Origin: Anthracocystis setariae
Lineage: Eukaryota > Basidiomycota > Ustilaginomycetes > Ustilaginales > Ustilaginaceae
NCBI GenBank assembly: GCA_928724745.1
Contig: CAKMXJ010000021.1
Span: 248,001 to 312,000 of the forward strand
Length of the DNA: 64,000 nucleotides
Reading direction: 5' to 3'
The notes beneath the pieces were generated by a model. That model made no database searches. It saw nothing but the letters and a program-made list of their open reading frames with translations, and was not told where the DNA came from. Position 1 is the stretch's first letter. The number at the start of each line of letters is the position of its first letter. A program made the translations under genes and the position numbers. Below, in pieces: positions 29,948 through 40,900 of the stretch.

Positions 29948-31504
29948 TTACTTCTTGCTCTTCTTTTCCTTCTTTTCCTTCTTCTCCTTCTTGCTCTGCT
30001 TAGATGCCTTCTTTGCGGCCTTCTCGACATCCTTCTTCTTGTCCGAGACTGAAGACTTGGATTTGGACTTCTTGTCCTTCTTGCTCTCCTTGTCCTTCTT
30101 GGACTTTTTGTCGGCTGGATCCGAGACACCAACCGCCTTGGGCATCTCCTGCGTATCCTCATCGTCCGAGTCAGCATCCTCATCCATAAGATCGCCGGCA
30201 GCTTCCTCGATGGCCTTGATGGCCTTGCTCATGGCATCCGAGTTCTTGCTTGGAGCTTTGCCCGTCTCGTAGAACGCGAGTCGCTCTTCGACTTGAACTG
30301 CAAGCACCTCGCCAAACTTGGTGGTGGGCGTTTCGGAGAAGCAGTCGATCCTGGAGGCGATCGAGATCTTGTTGGCGAGGAAACGCGACATGCGGCCCTT
30401 GTTCTTGGGTGCGGCGCGTGCGATGGCCGAAGCGTGGTAGATGAGACCGTACTTGGGTGTGTTGCCCTTGGTCTTGAGTGCGCGGAAGAGCGCCTTTTCG
30501 GCACCAAGGATTTGAACGGTGGAAGCAGGATACTTGGCAAGGTTGGTCAAGCTACCGGCATGCGAGATGAGACGAGCGCCGATGATCTCGCCCAGCAAGG
30601 CGGAAAGGTTAGGTGCGACAAGGTGCATCTTTTCGATCAGGTACTTGTGCATGCTCTTGCGGTACTCGCCGAGGTTGATAACACGGTCGGCAAAGTTGAG
30701 GATGTTGTGCATGTCGAGCTCACCAATCTCCTGACCCATCGAGGCACGCGCAGCATCGAGGATGTTCTTGGCCATGGTCTCGTCACCGGAAAGGATGTCG
30801 GTCATGTCCTCGACGTCGTCTTCCGAGAGGCGCTCCTTGTTGCGGATAAACTTGGCGAGCTTGGCGTAGGTGAGGTTGTCGGTGGTGAGCTTGACGAGCT
30901 CGGGGAAGTGCCAGCCGTACCATTCGCGGACACGCATAGCAAAGGTGTTGACGTCCTTGTCGAGGGTGTCGAGGAGAGCGATGGCCTGGATGATCATGTT
31001 GTCGGAACGGTTGACGTTGAACTTGACCTTGGAACGCGAGTAGGAGTGACCAAGACCGAGCTGAGCCTTGGCAAGGTCACCATCGGCCATACCCTTGAGC
31101 AGCTTCTCGGCGTGTTGACGAACGCCACGGATGAGCTCGAGCGAGGTCTCACCAGTGTCGCATGGAATGCCGAGCTCACCAACGATCGAGGAAGCAAGGT
31201 TACGGTCCTGAACACCGAGAACGACGCTCTTCTTCTTGCCAGCAGAGAGGTTGAGCGTGAGGAGCGACTTGAGGTAGTCGTTGACGACACCTTCGGAAAT
31301 GTCGAGAGAAGCCTGGAGAGCATCCAGAGCATTTTTGAAGGGGGAGAAGGAAACGAGCTTGACCATCTTGCCAAAAGTGTTGACCTCGTTGACAGACTCC
31401 TGAACGGCCTTGGTGAGCGAGCCGATCTGCTCGACGGCAGCCACCTCGAAGATGGCGCATCCGGTAGCGCACTCGAAGAGAATGTGGGAAGGTGCGGACG
31501 ACAT
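29948..31504 (-). CDS. NOP56: Nucleolar protein Nop56, box C/D snoRNP core
   Basis: Nop56 is a core protein of box C/D snoRNPs that guide 2'-O-methylation of rRNA, and is needed for 60S assembly. Single exon, 518 residues, close to the usual length (yeast about 504). N-terminal NOP5NT: SHILFECATGCAIFEV and LVSFSPFKNALDALQ. The coiled-coil/NOSIC part shows RSDNMIIQAIALLDTLDKDVNTF and MRVREWYGWHFPELVKL, and the Nop domain shows GSLTNLAKYPASTVQILGAEKALFRALK. The C-terminal tail is a Lys-Glu/Asp repeat (KKDKESKKDKKSK), the usual nucleolar tail. FSPFKNALDAL and NVNRSDNMIIQAIALLD fit Nop56 rather than its paralogue Nop58. It is divergent from SCL1. Confidence 0.95.
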   Translation of the reverse strand: MSSAPSHILFECATGCAIFEVAAVEQIGSLTKAVQESVNEVNTFGKMVKLVSFSPFKNALDALQASLDISEGVVNDYLKSLLTLNLSAGKKKSVVLGVQDRNLASSIVGELGIPCDTGETSLELIRGVRQHAEKLLKGMADGDLAKAQLGLGHSYSRSKVKFNVNRSDNMIIQAIALLDTLDKDVNTFAMRVREWYGWHFPELVKLTTDNLTYAKLAKFIRNKERLSEDDVEDMTDILSGDETMAKNILDAARASMGQEIGELDMHNILNFADRVINLGEYRKSMHKYLIEKMHLVAPNLSALLGEIIGARLISHAGSLTNLAKYPASTVQILGAEKALFRALKTKGNTPKYGLIYHASAIARAAPKNKGRMSRFLANKISIASRIDCFSETPTTKFGEVLAVQVEERLAFYETGKAPSKNSDAMSKAIKAIEEAAGDLMDEDADSDDEDTQEMPKAVGVSDPADKKSKKDKESKKDKKSKSKSSVSDKKKDVEKAAKKASKQSKKEKKEKKEKKSKK

Positions 31505-32398
31505 TTTGGCGGTCTATGTCAAGGGGAGCTGAGAGAATTGTCGGTGGTGTACGAATCGGAGCAAAGGTGTAGGTAAAGGTTGTCGGATCACAGAGCACGA
31601 GCTGTGATGTTGGATGGAGTATGACGTCTGCACCGAGCTGAGACGTATGGAGCCGAAAGGAGAAGGACGGAAAGGATGGTGCAGAGAGCCGGATGAGAGG
31701 AGATGATGAGGTGAGAACAGAATAGAAAATAGAGCCCAACGTAGCGTAGTGTAGCGTCTGATGGCGACGGCCAGGCTTTGAATTTTTTTTTTTTTTTTGC
31801 AAAAATAAACGGAGGGCTGCACAAGGCGGTCGAACCCAAAGCTTCCAAAAATTGTGCGGTTGCTTTGCTTTGCTTTGCTTTGTCTTGCTTTCAGCTGTTG
31901 AGCCCACCAAATTGTTGAAGAAAAAGGGAAAAATTTGCTTTTGCACGGGCAGAAAAAGGTGAGAAAGTCAGAACAAGCAAGTCAGATCACGTGGTATCGA
32001 GGATTGAATTGCATCGGCATTCTCACATCGGCGATAGAGGTGAACCCTTCTTTTTCTTTTTTTTCTTTTAAATGCTATTTCATTTTTAATTGTGAGATCT
32101 TTGGTGATCGAGCGGTAGAGTTAGAGTCAGGTGTGGAATTGACGCTCAGACCGCGTCGTCAGTGCGCCAAAGCAAAGCGTCGTTGTGCTCCACACTTTGA
32201 CTCTGTCACTGACACCGACTTTGCCAAAAGTGTCACTTTTCTCAAGCGCGCTCAGCATCACCCATCATCATTCTCCACCCGCTCCAATTCACATCGGTGA
32301 CACTTGTTATCATCGTTGCTTTCAGATCACCAACCCACTGCACCCACACACCTAACCGTGGTGGTTGATCCCTTCCACATCCCTCCGATCTGCTCAAT
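31505..32398. promoter_or_regulatory. Divergent promoter region of NOP56 and SCL1
   Basis: 894 bp. Contains a T16 tract at 31783-31798, a TGCTT pentamer repeat at 31860-31881, and AAAAATTTG near 31926 and AAAAATTG near 31847 that resemble the yeast RRPE, plus GATGAG-type words near 31690 resembling PAC. The motif assignments are by resemblance only. Confidence 0.45.
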
Positions 32399-33516
32399 AT
32401 GTCGCGCTCATCCTACGATCGATACCTCACCATCTTCTCGCCGGATGGCAGGCTCTACCAGGTCGAATATGCCTTCAAAGCTATCAACACTGCCGGTCTC
32501 ACCAGCATCGCTGTCCGCGGCAAGGACTGCTCCGTAGTCGTCGGACAGAAAAAGGTTCCTGTAAGTGTTTAACTGTCATGTGCATTCAGCTTGCCAATAT
32601 GTTCTCCGACTCAATTTCTCTCTCTCTCTCTCTCTCTCTCTCCCATGTCGCTCTATGCATCGGATCACAGGACAAGCTCATTGACGCATCGAGCGTAACC
32701 AACATCTTCAACCTCACCCCAGAGATCGGCTGCATCATGACTGGCCGTGTTGGTAAGTCTCTTGCCCACCTCCTAATTCTCTTCAATCATGACTTTCTCC
32801 ATGGCTAACTTTCCTCTGCCCTTTCTCTCTACATCTTGTTTACTCTCACAGCTGATGCCCGAGCCCAAGTGCAACGTGCCAAAATGGAAGCGGCCGACTT
32901 CAAATACAAGTACGGATATGCCATCACCCCAGACCTGCTCGCTAAGCGGCTGGCCAACATGAACCAAGTCTACACCCAACGTGCTGCCATGCGACCCTAC
33001 GGCGTCTCGATGATCCTCGTCGGCATCGATCCCGAGCGTGGACCTCAAATCTTCAAAATCGATCCTGCCGGCTACTACGTTGGCTTCCGCGCCACGGCGG
33101 CTGGAGTCAAGCAAACCGAAGCGACCAACTTTCTCGAAAAGCAGTTTAAAAAGTCGTCCACCACGTCCTCCTCCTCCTCCTCCTCCACCACCACCACCGC
33201 AGGCGATGCTGCCATCGCAGCAACCGACGCAGCCGCGCTTGAAGCCCAACAGATCAGCTCGAACCTCAGTCTAGAACAAACGCTTGACCTCGCCGTCAAC
33301 ACGCTCGCCACCGTGCTCGCCCAGGATCTCAAGCCGAGCGAATTGGAAGTGGCCATCGTGGGCGGACCCGAGGCGCTCAAGATCTGGGCAGACGATTCAG
33401 GCGCACCGCTCGATTCGGCTACATTGCCAAAACAGGCCCAGCTGCAGAAGAGGTTCAGGAGGCTCAACGACGACCAAATCAGTGCTATCTTGGAAAGGTT
33501 GGCCGAGAGAGATTAG
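32399..33516 (+). CDS. SCL1: 20S proteasome subunit alpha-1 (PSMA6/Scl1)
   Basis: One of the seven alpha subunits that form the outer ring and gate of the 20S proteasome. Three exons: 32399-32560, 32671-32752 and 32852-33516, giving 302 residues; both donors are GTAAGT and both acceptors CACAG. The N-terminus carries the alpha-subunit signature ([23 protein letters not shown]), followed by SIAVRGKDC and KKVPDKLID. Exon 3 shows RANAQV-like [34 protein letters not shown] and [13 protein letters not shown], which identify alpha-1. The family length is about 250; the excess is a Ser/Thr/Ala-rich insert at about residues 180-216, after NFLEKQFKK. Intron 1 contains a CT repeat (32617-32642). The subunit is non-catalytic. 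It is divergent from NOP56 and convergent with CCT2. Confidence 0.95.
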
Positions 33517-33772
33517 ACGAGGCTTAGAAAAGAAAACGTGGCGAAATCGCAGCTTGGTGTTTTTTTCGTTGCTTTTTTCGCTCTATATGTGTGTCTGTGT
33601 GTGTGTGTGTGTGTGGTGGCAGATGGGATCAGTGTTCAAGTTTGAATTTTGGCAGCATTGACTCGAGTTCAAGAAAGAGAGAGAGAGAGGTAAAAGGGGT
33701 ACATGATGAACGAATTGTTGATTTGGGTCTTTTTAGGGTTGGATTTTGGAAAGGGGGGGTGGGGGGCTAAAG

Positions 33773-35347
33773 TTAGTGAGCCTCGCGTCTCCTCGGTGCG
33801 CTTTTGAGGATATCGTCGACCCTAAGAATCATCTCGGCCGCCTCTGTTGCCGAAACGACGACCTGACGTTTGAGCTTGTACGACTCGCGGATGCCTTTCT
33901 GTTTCATGTCTGCGATTTTGCCCACGTCGAGGTCAAGGCCAGCGGTGGCGTTACCTTGTTGATGAGCGGCTCTGAGTTGGGCTACAAGTTCGGATGAGTC
34001 GAGACCTGCATTGTCTGCCAAGATCGTAGGCAATTGTCGAAGTGCTTTGGCGAACGATTCGGTAGCGATCGCCTTCTTACCGGACGTAGTGCGTGCGGCT
34101 TCATCGACCACCTTGGACATGGACATTTCGGCACAACCTCCACCCAACAACACCCTCGTCTCGCCCACAGTTTGCGACAAAACCGAAAGCGCATCGTGCA
34201 ACGACCTCTCCGCCTCATCCAACATCTGACTCGTTGCCCCACGCAAAACCACCGTACAAGCCTCACCTGCAGCCACGCCCGAAAACTTGATCAACTTGTC
34301 CTCACCAATCATCACCTCCTCAATCCTTCCACACTGACCGATCTTGACCAAATCCGGCCTATCAAACGTACTTGCAATCTCACCCCCCGTCACCAACGCC
34401 AACCTCTCGACCCCCTCGAAATCCGCATGTTCAATCGACATGATCCCCGCTTCCGCCAACAAACTCTCCGGGTAGTTGTAGATCAACTGCCGGTTCACAA
34501 AACACGTGATCCCATGCGCCTTGATCTTGTCCACCTTGGCCTTCATCTTGTCCCTCTCGGCTCGTTCGAGCTCGGCCAACTTGCCCGTCCCCTCGACGCG
34601 AACACGCGCACCAAACACCTTGATCTTGTCCGTATCCATCGACGTGTTGGCGATCAGGATCTTGGCATTGTTAAGCAGCTTGGGACAGTTGGTGCCAATC
34701 TTTTTGTTCAGGATGAAGCCTTCGTCGAGGTACGAGTCGGTGAGTTTGCCACCGGGTTTCTTGATGATTTGGATATGCTCCAGGTTGGTCGACCCCTTGA
34801 GACGCAGCACGGCGTCGACCGCGAGGTTGGCAAAGTAGTCCTTGTCTGCCGACAGCACTTTGGACGAGAGCGTGGTGCGTGCGATGTTGAGCAGATCGTC
34901 GCGGAAAGTGGTGGGATCCTTTCCATGGTCCTCGGCGGTGTCCTCGAGCGCTTTGAGCGCCGCAGCCGAGGCGATACGGTAACCTTGCACAATGGTCTGC
35001 GGGTGGATGCGCATCTCGATCAGCTTCTCGGCTTCGCGCAAAAGCTCGGCCGCAAGCACACACACCGAAGTGGTGCCATCACCCACCTCGTCGTCTTGCA
35101 CTTTGGAGATGTTGACGAGGATCTTGGCAGCGGCGTTGTCGAGGTGGATCGACTTGAGGATGGTGGCGCCGTCGTTGGTGACGACTATATCGTTCGAGCC
35201 GACCGACTGTAGGATCTTGTTCATCCCCTTGGGACCGAGCGTGGTTTTGACGAGATCGCCGAGCGCAACGGCACCGACGAACGACGAGAGACGTGCATTC
35301 TCAGCGCGCTCCTGAGTAGCCTCCTGGGCGAAGATGGGCGCAGACAT
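33773..35347 (-). CDS. CCT2: T-complex protein 1 subunit beta (CCT2)
   Basis: Beta subunit of the hetero-octameric cytosolic chaperonin that folds actin, tubulin and WD-repeat proteins with ATP. The 524-residue protein has the normal length. ATP-binding signatures are intact: TLGPKG at residues 36-41, NDGAT at 58-62 and GDGTT at 89-93, followed by later LLGGGCAEM. The N-terminus [21 protein letters not shown] is beta-specific. The frame is open upstream to 35650, but that extension resembles untranslated sequence, so I chose ATG 35347. It is convergent with SCL1. The upstream region has an A20 tract. Confidence 0.96.
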   Translation of the reverse strand: MSAPIFAQEATQERAENARLSSFVGAVALGDLVKTTLGPKGMNKILQSVGSNDIVVTNDGATILKSIHLDNAAAKILVNISKVQDDEVGDGTTSVCVLAAELLREAEKLIEMRIHPQTIVQGYRIASAAALKALEDTAEDHGKDPTTFRDDLLNIARTTLSSKVLSADKDYFANLAVDAVLRLKGSTNLEHIQIIKKPGGKLTDSYLDEGFILNKKIGTNCPKLLNNAKILIANTSMDTDKIKVFGARVRVEGTGKLAELERAERDKMKAKVDKIKAHGITCFVNRQLIYNYPESLLAEAGIMSIEHADFEGVERLALVTGGEIASTFDRPDLVKIGQCGRIEEVMIGEDKLIKFSGVAAGEACTVVLRGATSQMLDEAERSLHDALSVLSQTVGETRVLLGGGCAEMSMSKVVDEAARTTSGKKAIATESFAKALRQLPTILADNAGLDSSELVAQLRAAHQQGNATAGLDLDVGKIADMKQKGIRESYKLKRQVVVSATEAAEMILRVDDILKSAPRRREAH

Positions 35348-36116
35348 GGCGGATGTTTCCGAGTATGCAAGGGACACCAAAAGTGCCGATGAAAAGGTTA
35401 CGCCTCTGGCAAAGGCAGCTGGAGTGGTGTTGCGGGATGAGCCGAAGGTAGTGTGCGTTGGAAATGGGGTGTTGCTTGGAGCTCTTACTTTGAGGATATG
35501 AGCAGGTGTTAGGAGGAGGATGAGTGAGTGAGTGAGCGAGCGGATTGGCCGAGTCTGTGCTTTGTGTCTTGAAAAGTGTTGCTCAGCGCGCGCTTTGCCT
35601 TGCTTGCTTGGTTGCAGACGGACTCTTCCAAAAGGGTTGGTTGGCTGCACTGTATCGGCAGTTCTTCTCGAAACGCGTCCAAAAAAGCCGCTCCTAAATC
35701 AATCACAGCCCACAGCAGAAGCCAGAAGAACAAAAAAAAAAAAAAAAAAAAGGGCATGCACACGCATTTTGCTCTATCTTGTACTTGTCACTCTAACGAT
35801 GTAACAGCAGCATAGATTTGACAGATGCTGACTAAGCGGATTTAATGTACGAACAAAGTCGTGAGCTTTCTTTCTAGACTCAGCCAAGCTTCCAGCTTTG
35901 TGAGCAGCAGCATTTGCCCCCAGCATAGCTGTACTTGCACTGTGCCGTACAATACAGAACGGTGCAAACTTGCAAAGGCATCTATCACAGTCTCGTATAC
36001 AGTCTGATGAGGCATAGGTAAACCATACCATTGATGAGATTAGATATAAGATGTGGACGGACTGGATCATGACTCGGAGCAGATTTACACATGGACACGC
36101 TTTCCTTGGGCCTCGT
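35348..36116. other. Region upstream of CCT2 and downstream of RIB3
   Basis: 769 bp. Contains a poly(A) tract at 35732-35751, likely part of the CCT2 promoter, and the RIB3 3' region. No other gene seen. Confidence 0.55.
35732..35751. repeat. Poly(dA:dT) tract, 20 bp, upstream of CCT2
   Basis: Twenty A on the plus strand about 0.4 kb upstream of the CCT2 start. Confidence 0.85.
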
Positions 36117-36854
36117 TCATGCCACCAGCGTAGGCGCAGGCACCACCCTCTGCCCATCAATCTGGACACCCCTCGCCTTATCCTCTGCCAACCTCTTCCT
36201 CAACTCCTCGGGCAGCTCCCCCTCGTTCTCCTCTCTGTACTTTTTCAACAGTTCGATCGTTGTCACCTTCAAACCATGCTTCTTGGCGAACTTGAGACAT
36301 GCATCCCGACTAGCGATGCCACCTTGCTCATCGTCTGGATCCACGAGCTCGCACAGCAACCCGGCAGGTGGCAGTCCGGCGAGCTTGCACAGATCCACGC
36401 TCGCTTCGGTATGACCCATCCTCACCCTGACGCCGCCCTCGGTGTACCGCAGTGGGTTCATGTGTCCTGGTCTTGTAAAGTCGTGCGGTTTGGCTGCTAG
36501 GCTCGAGTCGGCAAGTTGGCGCGACGTGAGTGCACGGTCGTGCGCAGAGATGCCCGTGGTGGTGCCGTGCTTGTAATCCACTGTGACTGTGTAGGCTGTC
36601 TTGTTCTTTTCCGTGTTGTTGGGAACCATCATGGGGATTTGCAGCTCGGCAATGCGCTGTGGTGTGAGGGAGATGCAGATGAATCCGGACGTGTGTTGGA
36701 TGAACCACGCCATCTGTTTGGTGGTGCAGAGCGCCGCAGAGATGATCAAGTCGCCTTCGTTCTCGCGGTCCTCGTCGTCGAGCACAACAACGAACTTGCC
36801 TTGCTTGATGTCGGCAACGGCAGACTCTATCGAGTCGAACATCGGTGCTGCCAT
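36117..36854 (-). CDS. RIB3: 3,4-dihydroxy-2-butanone 4-phosphate synthase
   Basis: Converts ribulose 5-phosphate to 3,4-dihydroxy-2-butanone 4-phosphate and formate, the four-carbon unit for riboflavin (vitamin B2). The 245-residue protein is a complete monofunctional RibB-type enzyme with no GTP cyclohydrolase II fusion. Diagnostic blocks: DDEDRENEGDL at residues 26-36 (acidic metal site), GISAHDRALT at 101-110, RPGH at 128-131 and HTEASVDL at 148-155. The frame is open 100 codons upstream to 37154, but ATG 36854 begins the family-like N-terminus (MAAPMFDSIESAVADIKQGK), so I use it. No riboswitch or cluster with other RIB genes is seen. Confidence 0.96.
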   Translation of the reverse strand: MAAPMFDSIESAVADIKQGKFVVVLDDEDRENEGDLIISAALCTTKQMAWFIQHTSGFICISLTPQRIAELQIPMMVPNNTEKNKTAYTVTVDYKHGTTTGISAHDRALTSRQLADSSLAAKPHDFTRPGHMNPLRYTEGGVRVRMGHTEASVDLCKLAGLPPAGLLCELVDPDDEQGGIASRDACLKFAKKHGLKVTTIELLKKYREENEGELPEELRKRLAEDKARGVQIDGQRVVPAPTLVA

Positions 36855-37988
36855 GGTCGTGTGTATTTGTATCGTGTGTTGGTGAGATGTGCTTAGTCGC
36901 CGAGGAGGAAGTGAGGGTGTCTCGTTCCGAGAATGATGTGCTTGTTCTGTGGTATTCCGGTTTCTAAGCTTCCAGTGTGCAATGTGAAAGGGAGGTGCGG
37001 ATCTAGTGGTGTCAGCCTGATGGAGAGGATGGTTGGGAGAAGGAGAGATGGACGAGAGCTGATTGCTTCGGAAGCTAGCCGTCCTTATGAGAACGAGAAC
37101 GGGCACAAGCACACAGCGTTCTGGTTGGTTGACATTACGAAGCCACTCTGTCACTGACTGCGGGGGTTAACTTGTTCATTCTAGCTAAAAGCCGGCCAAA
37201 CCGGAAGACGAACAGCAAGACGCCTTGGACGGTCTCGCTCTGCCCTTGACTGCTAAAATTCCCATCACTTCGGCTCGGATTTTTTCTGAAAGCGCAACCT
37301 TCGCCGCCTCTCCGAAACCAATCTCAAATGTGAGATTCGACCGCGTCCACATTTGCAAAAAAATTAAATTATTGCGTAAAAAACATGCAAACGACGGAGA
37401 TAACCCGAGGCGTCGATTCCGCTGCCGTGGTCGTGGTCGTTGTCGTTGTCGTCGACTTCGCCTTGTGATGGATGCTACAGTACTGTACTGTACTGTACTG
37501 TACAGCACAGTATGAACACTGGCTCAACATGGTGAGGATAGATCGTCACATTGCTTCTCCTTATCGTTATGATTATGTTATCAGCTTCAAGCTGCATTAG
37601 CTAAGCCAATGACAAGCATTTGCCGCGGTTGGCGTCCTAAAACTTGCTGCCTACCACCCACGTGGCCCCAACTATGACAAGCTAAGACGTCGAACCCTTT
37701 CTCCTTCATTCACGATCGTGAGCACTCACTTCGATCAAACTTGTGGAGCATCATCCTAGTGAAAGATGGCAACCATCCGTGGACACGACCCCCCAACCAT
37801 CAAAAAGGCAAGCGATGACGATGTCACCTTTCCACATGCATACTTGATCTTATCGACACCATCCACTCATGTTCCCGATTCGACTCCGCATTCGCAGATT
37901 CATGCTACGGTTTCCATTGCATCCCAAACCGAGAATCAAACTGATCTTGAAAGTCCACAAAGTTCTAAATAAAAAAGTCAAAATCACC
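36855..37988. other. Intergenic region between RIB3 promoter and CTR9 3' end
   Basis: About 1.1 kb. Holds the RIB3 promoter, the longest TACTG tandem array of the window (37476-37513) and the CTR9 3' region. A 68-codon plus-strand frame at 37766 has no recognisable feature and is not called. Confidence 0.55.
37476..37513. repeat. TACTG pentamer array, longest in window
   Basis: CTACAGTACTGTACTGTACTG continuing for four to five units and closing with GTACAGCACAGTA. It starts and ends in inverted orientation, so the array is flanked by palindromic turns. Confidence 0.85.
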
Positions 37989-40900
37989 TTACTCCATATC
38001 GAGCAGCGCCATCTCTTCGTCACTGTCGATAATGTCGTTGGTGACCTTGGCCTTCTTCGTCCTCTTCTGCGGCGTCTTCTTCTTGCCCCCAGCACCATCC
38101 TCATCCTCGTCACTACTCTCTTCAAACACTCCTTTCCTGCTCTTCCTTGCCCTGCTCGTCTCCTCCTCACTGTCACCCTCATTCGCACCGTCATCCTGAC
38201 CATCCTCGTCATCCGTATCACGCGCCTTAGCACGCTTGAGACTCTTCCTCTTCTTCTTCTTGCTCGCCCCCTCCGACTTCGAACTCGACTTGCGCGATGA
38301 CTTCTTCTTCTTACTCTTGGCCAGCTTGGACAGTTTCGATCCCTTTCCACTTCGCGTACCACCACCCTCACCTTCCTCCGCCAAAAGCTTAGCTCCATTG
38401 CGGATGATTTCTTCATCGCCATCCTCATCCTCCCTCTCCTCCGCACTGCTATCGCTGCCACTTGCCGCCCCACCAAACAGACCCTCGTCGTCGCTATCGT
38501 CGTCATTCTCATCACTCTCGACAAAATCAGCCTTCTTCTTACCCGCACCTTTCTTCTTGCCTGCACCGCGCTTTCGCTTCTTCCCCTTCTCCGCCTGTGC
38601 ATCCGGTGCATCCTCCTCGCCCGACGTCACATCCTCCCTCTTCGCCCGTCGCCTTGGCTCCTTCTCTGGCGTCGCTTCACGAATATACTCGATCTTGGCC
38701 GCCTCCTCACGCAACGCCTTGCGCTTCTCCGCCATCGCCTCGATCTGAGCCCTATATTCCTCCTCCTTACGAATCTTCTCCTGCTCCCGCAACAGCTCCT
38801 TCTCCCTGCGCGCCGCGGCCACCGCTTCCTTCTGCTTAGCCATCTCGGACTCGTAGTTCTCCTGATCCGCAAGCGCCTGCGTCGCACGCTGCAACAGCGA
38901 CGACGCACCGTACTTTCCACGCTGCTCCACCAACTCGGGCGACATCCACAGCAGCAACCCGCGCCTGGCCGCCTCGAGCAACGAACCCTCCCTTCCAAAC
39001 GCCGTCTGCTGAGCATTCGTCGCATCAGCAGGCGCCACCAGCAACGGCTGCACCTTGTCCACCGCCGCAATCGCGTCCCTCAACGCCTGCGCCGTCTTGC
39101 GATCCTTCTGCAGATCGAACAGCATCTGCAACCCCTTGTGCGCCGTCACCGCATAGTTGTACTCGATCTGGCGACACTCTGGATGCTCCGCACCCTTGTC
39201 GTTGATCACCAGTTGGCGCGCTTGCTCCAGATGCCGCATCGAACTCTGCAGGCTGCCAAACGTCTTGGTCTTCATCCCAATCGCATACTCGGCACGCGCC
39301 ACGTACTGCACCACAGCAGCATTCTTCCCATCGAAGAAGCGCTTCGATGCAAGCTCATACGACTTGTGTGCACGCTCGAACTCGTCCTTCTGCATCAGCA
39401 CGTGGCCGATGCAAACGTGGACGCTGCCCTCGTCGCGCACCTCGCGCACCTTGGACAGCATCGCAATCGCCTCATCGGCGTTCTTCTTGCGCCTCTCATC
39501 GGGCGGTCCACCGAGAGTGTTGGGAAGCGTCAGCGAAGTTCCACCAGCGATTTCGGCGAAGGCATCTTCGGCAAGCAGGATGGCCATGCCCTGGGCAGCG
39601 AATGCACAGCGTGGGTCGGATTGCAGCGCTTTATCCATAAGATCGGTCGCACGCAACATGTTCTTGCTACGCTCGGCCTTCGCCGTAGGTCCGGCGGCGT
39701 GGACAGCAAGCTGGTAGTACGCCCAGCCGAGCGAGGCGAGCGTGTGCGTGTCGCGACGACCAGCATCGACGGCAGCTTTGGCTGCCACGGCGCCACCAAA
39801 CGCGGCTTGTGCGCCCGCGTCGGTGGCAGCTGCAAACAGGCGCGCGGTGAACTCCTTGATCGCACCCCAGGACGGTGTAGGTGCCCCGGGAAACTCGCCT
39901 GCAAGGAAGCAGACATAGGTCGAGCGCGTATCGAGGTTGCCCGGGTCAGAATCGAGCGCCTCCTTGAACAGCGCATGGCTGATATCGCGCTGGGCCTTGA
40001 ACTTGGCCGCTGCCTCGGCACCGACTGTCACAGCCGGCGCCTTTGCGACGTTGAGAATCGCCAGACGCACTTTGGCGTCAGTATACTCGGGATGTGCGCG
40101 CAGAAGCGCCTGGTACGCTTGACGCGCCACATCGACGTTGTTGGCAACCTCGTTCGCACGGCCCAGATTGTACGAGGCGATGAGCTTGACGGCATCTACG
40201 GTGCGCTGGGCCTCGAGACGAGCCGTGGTGGCCGGCGCGGACGCAGCTGTGGCGTTGAAAGCGTTGACAGCGTTGGCGGCTGTGGTGACTGCGGATTCGA
40301 GGCGCGAGATGGCTCTCTGAAGCAACCAGCTGCGTTCCTCTTCTCGCTGTGCGTCGCCGGTAGGAATATCAGCAGCCCGAATGGCGAGGACGGCACCGAG
40401 ACACGTTTCGAGACTGGCGAGCAGCCCCACGTTGGTGGCACCCTCATCGTCATCGACTGAATTGGCGCCGTTGCCGCTGCTGCTGCTGTTGCTGCTGCTG
40501 GCCTTGGCCTTGGCGAGCTCGAGACCCTCTGCATAAGCGGCGGTTGCACGCGAGAGGTCCTCGGTCTGAAGCAACTCGGCCAACTCGACCCGAGTGAGCG
40601 GGTCCTGACCAAGACTGGCGATGGCTTCGAGTGCGGTCTTGGAGAGGTCCTCGGTGCGGATCGACAGCGATGCTTTGGCGAGATGAGCGGGCACATCGAT
40701 AGCAGCGTCGGCTGTGGCGTTGGAAGTAGTGGCGGGATTGACAGAGGGGAACTCGTCGGGCTGAGCAAACAGAGCCTGTGGGCCGTACGCATCGAGCTTG
40801 GCAGCCTCGATGAGACGGAGAGCGCGATCGAGGATGGTGCGTGCACGCTCTGCATCTTGACGGCGCTCGGAAGGAGTGGCGCCCGGGTGAGATTGAGCAC

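Noticed and set aside
29948..31504. Assignment as NOP58 instead of NOP56
   Set aside because: N-terminal FSPFKNALDAL and NVNRSDNMIIQAIALLD blocks fit Nop56.
30293..31576. 427-codon plus-strand frame opposite NOP56
   Set aside because: Mirror of NOP56 codons; protein is Val/Gly/Glu-rich without motifs.
34034..35212. 392-codon plus-strand frame opposite CCT2
   Set aside because: Shadow of CCT2; no domain recognised.
37766..37972. 68-codon plus-strand frame between RIB3 and CTR9
   Set aside because: Has an ATG but no motif, signal peptide or splice partner; could be a chance frame.
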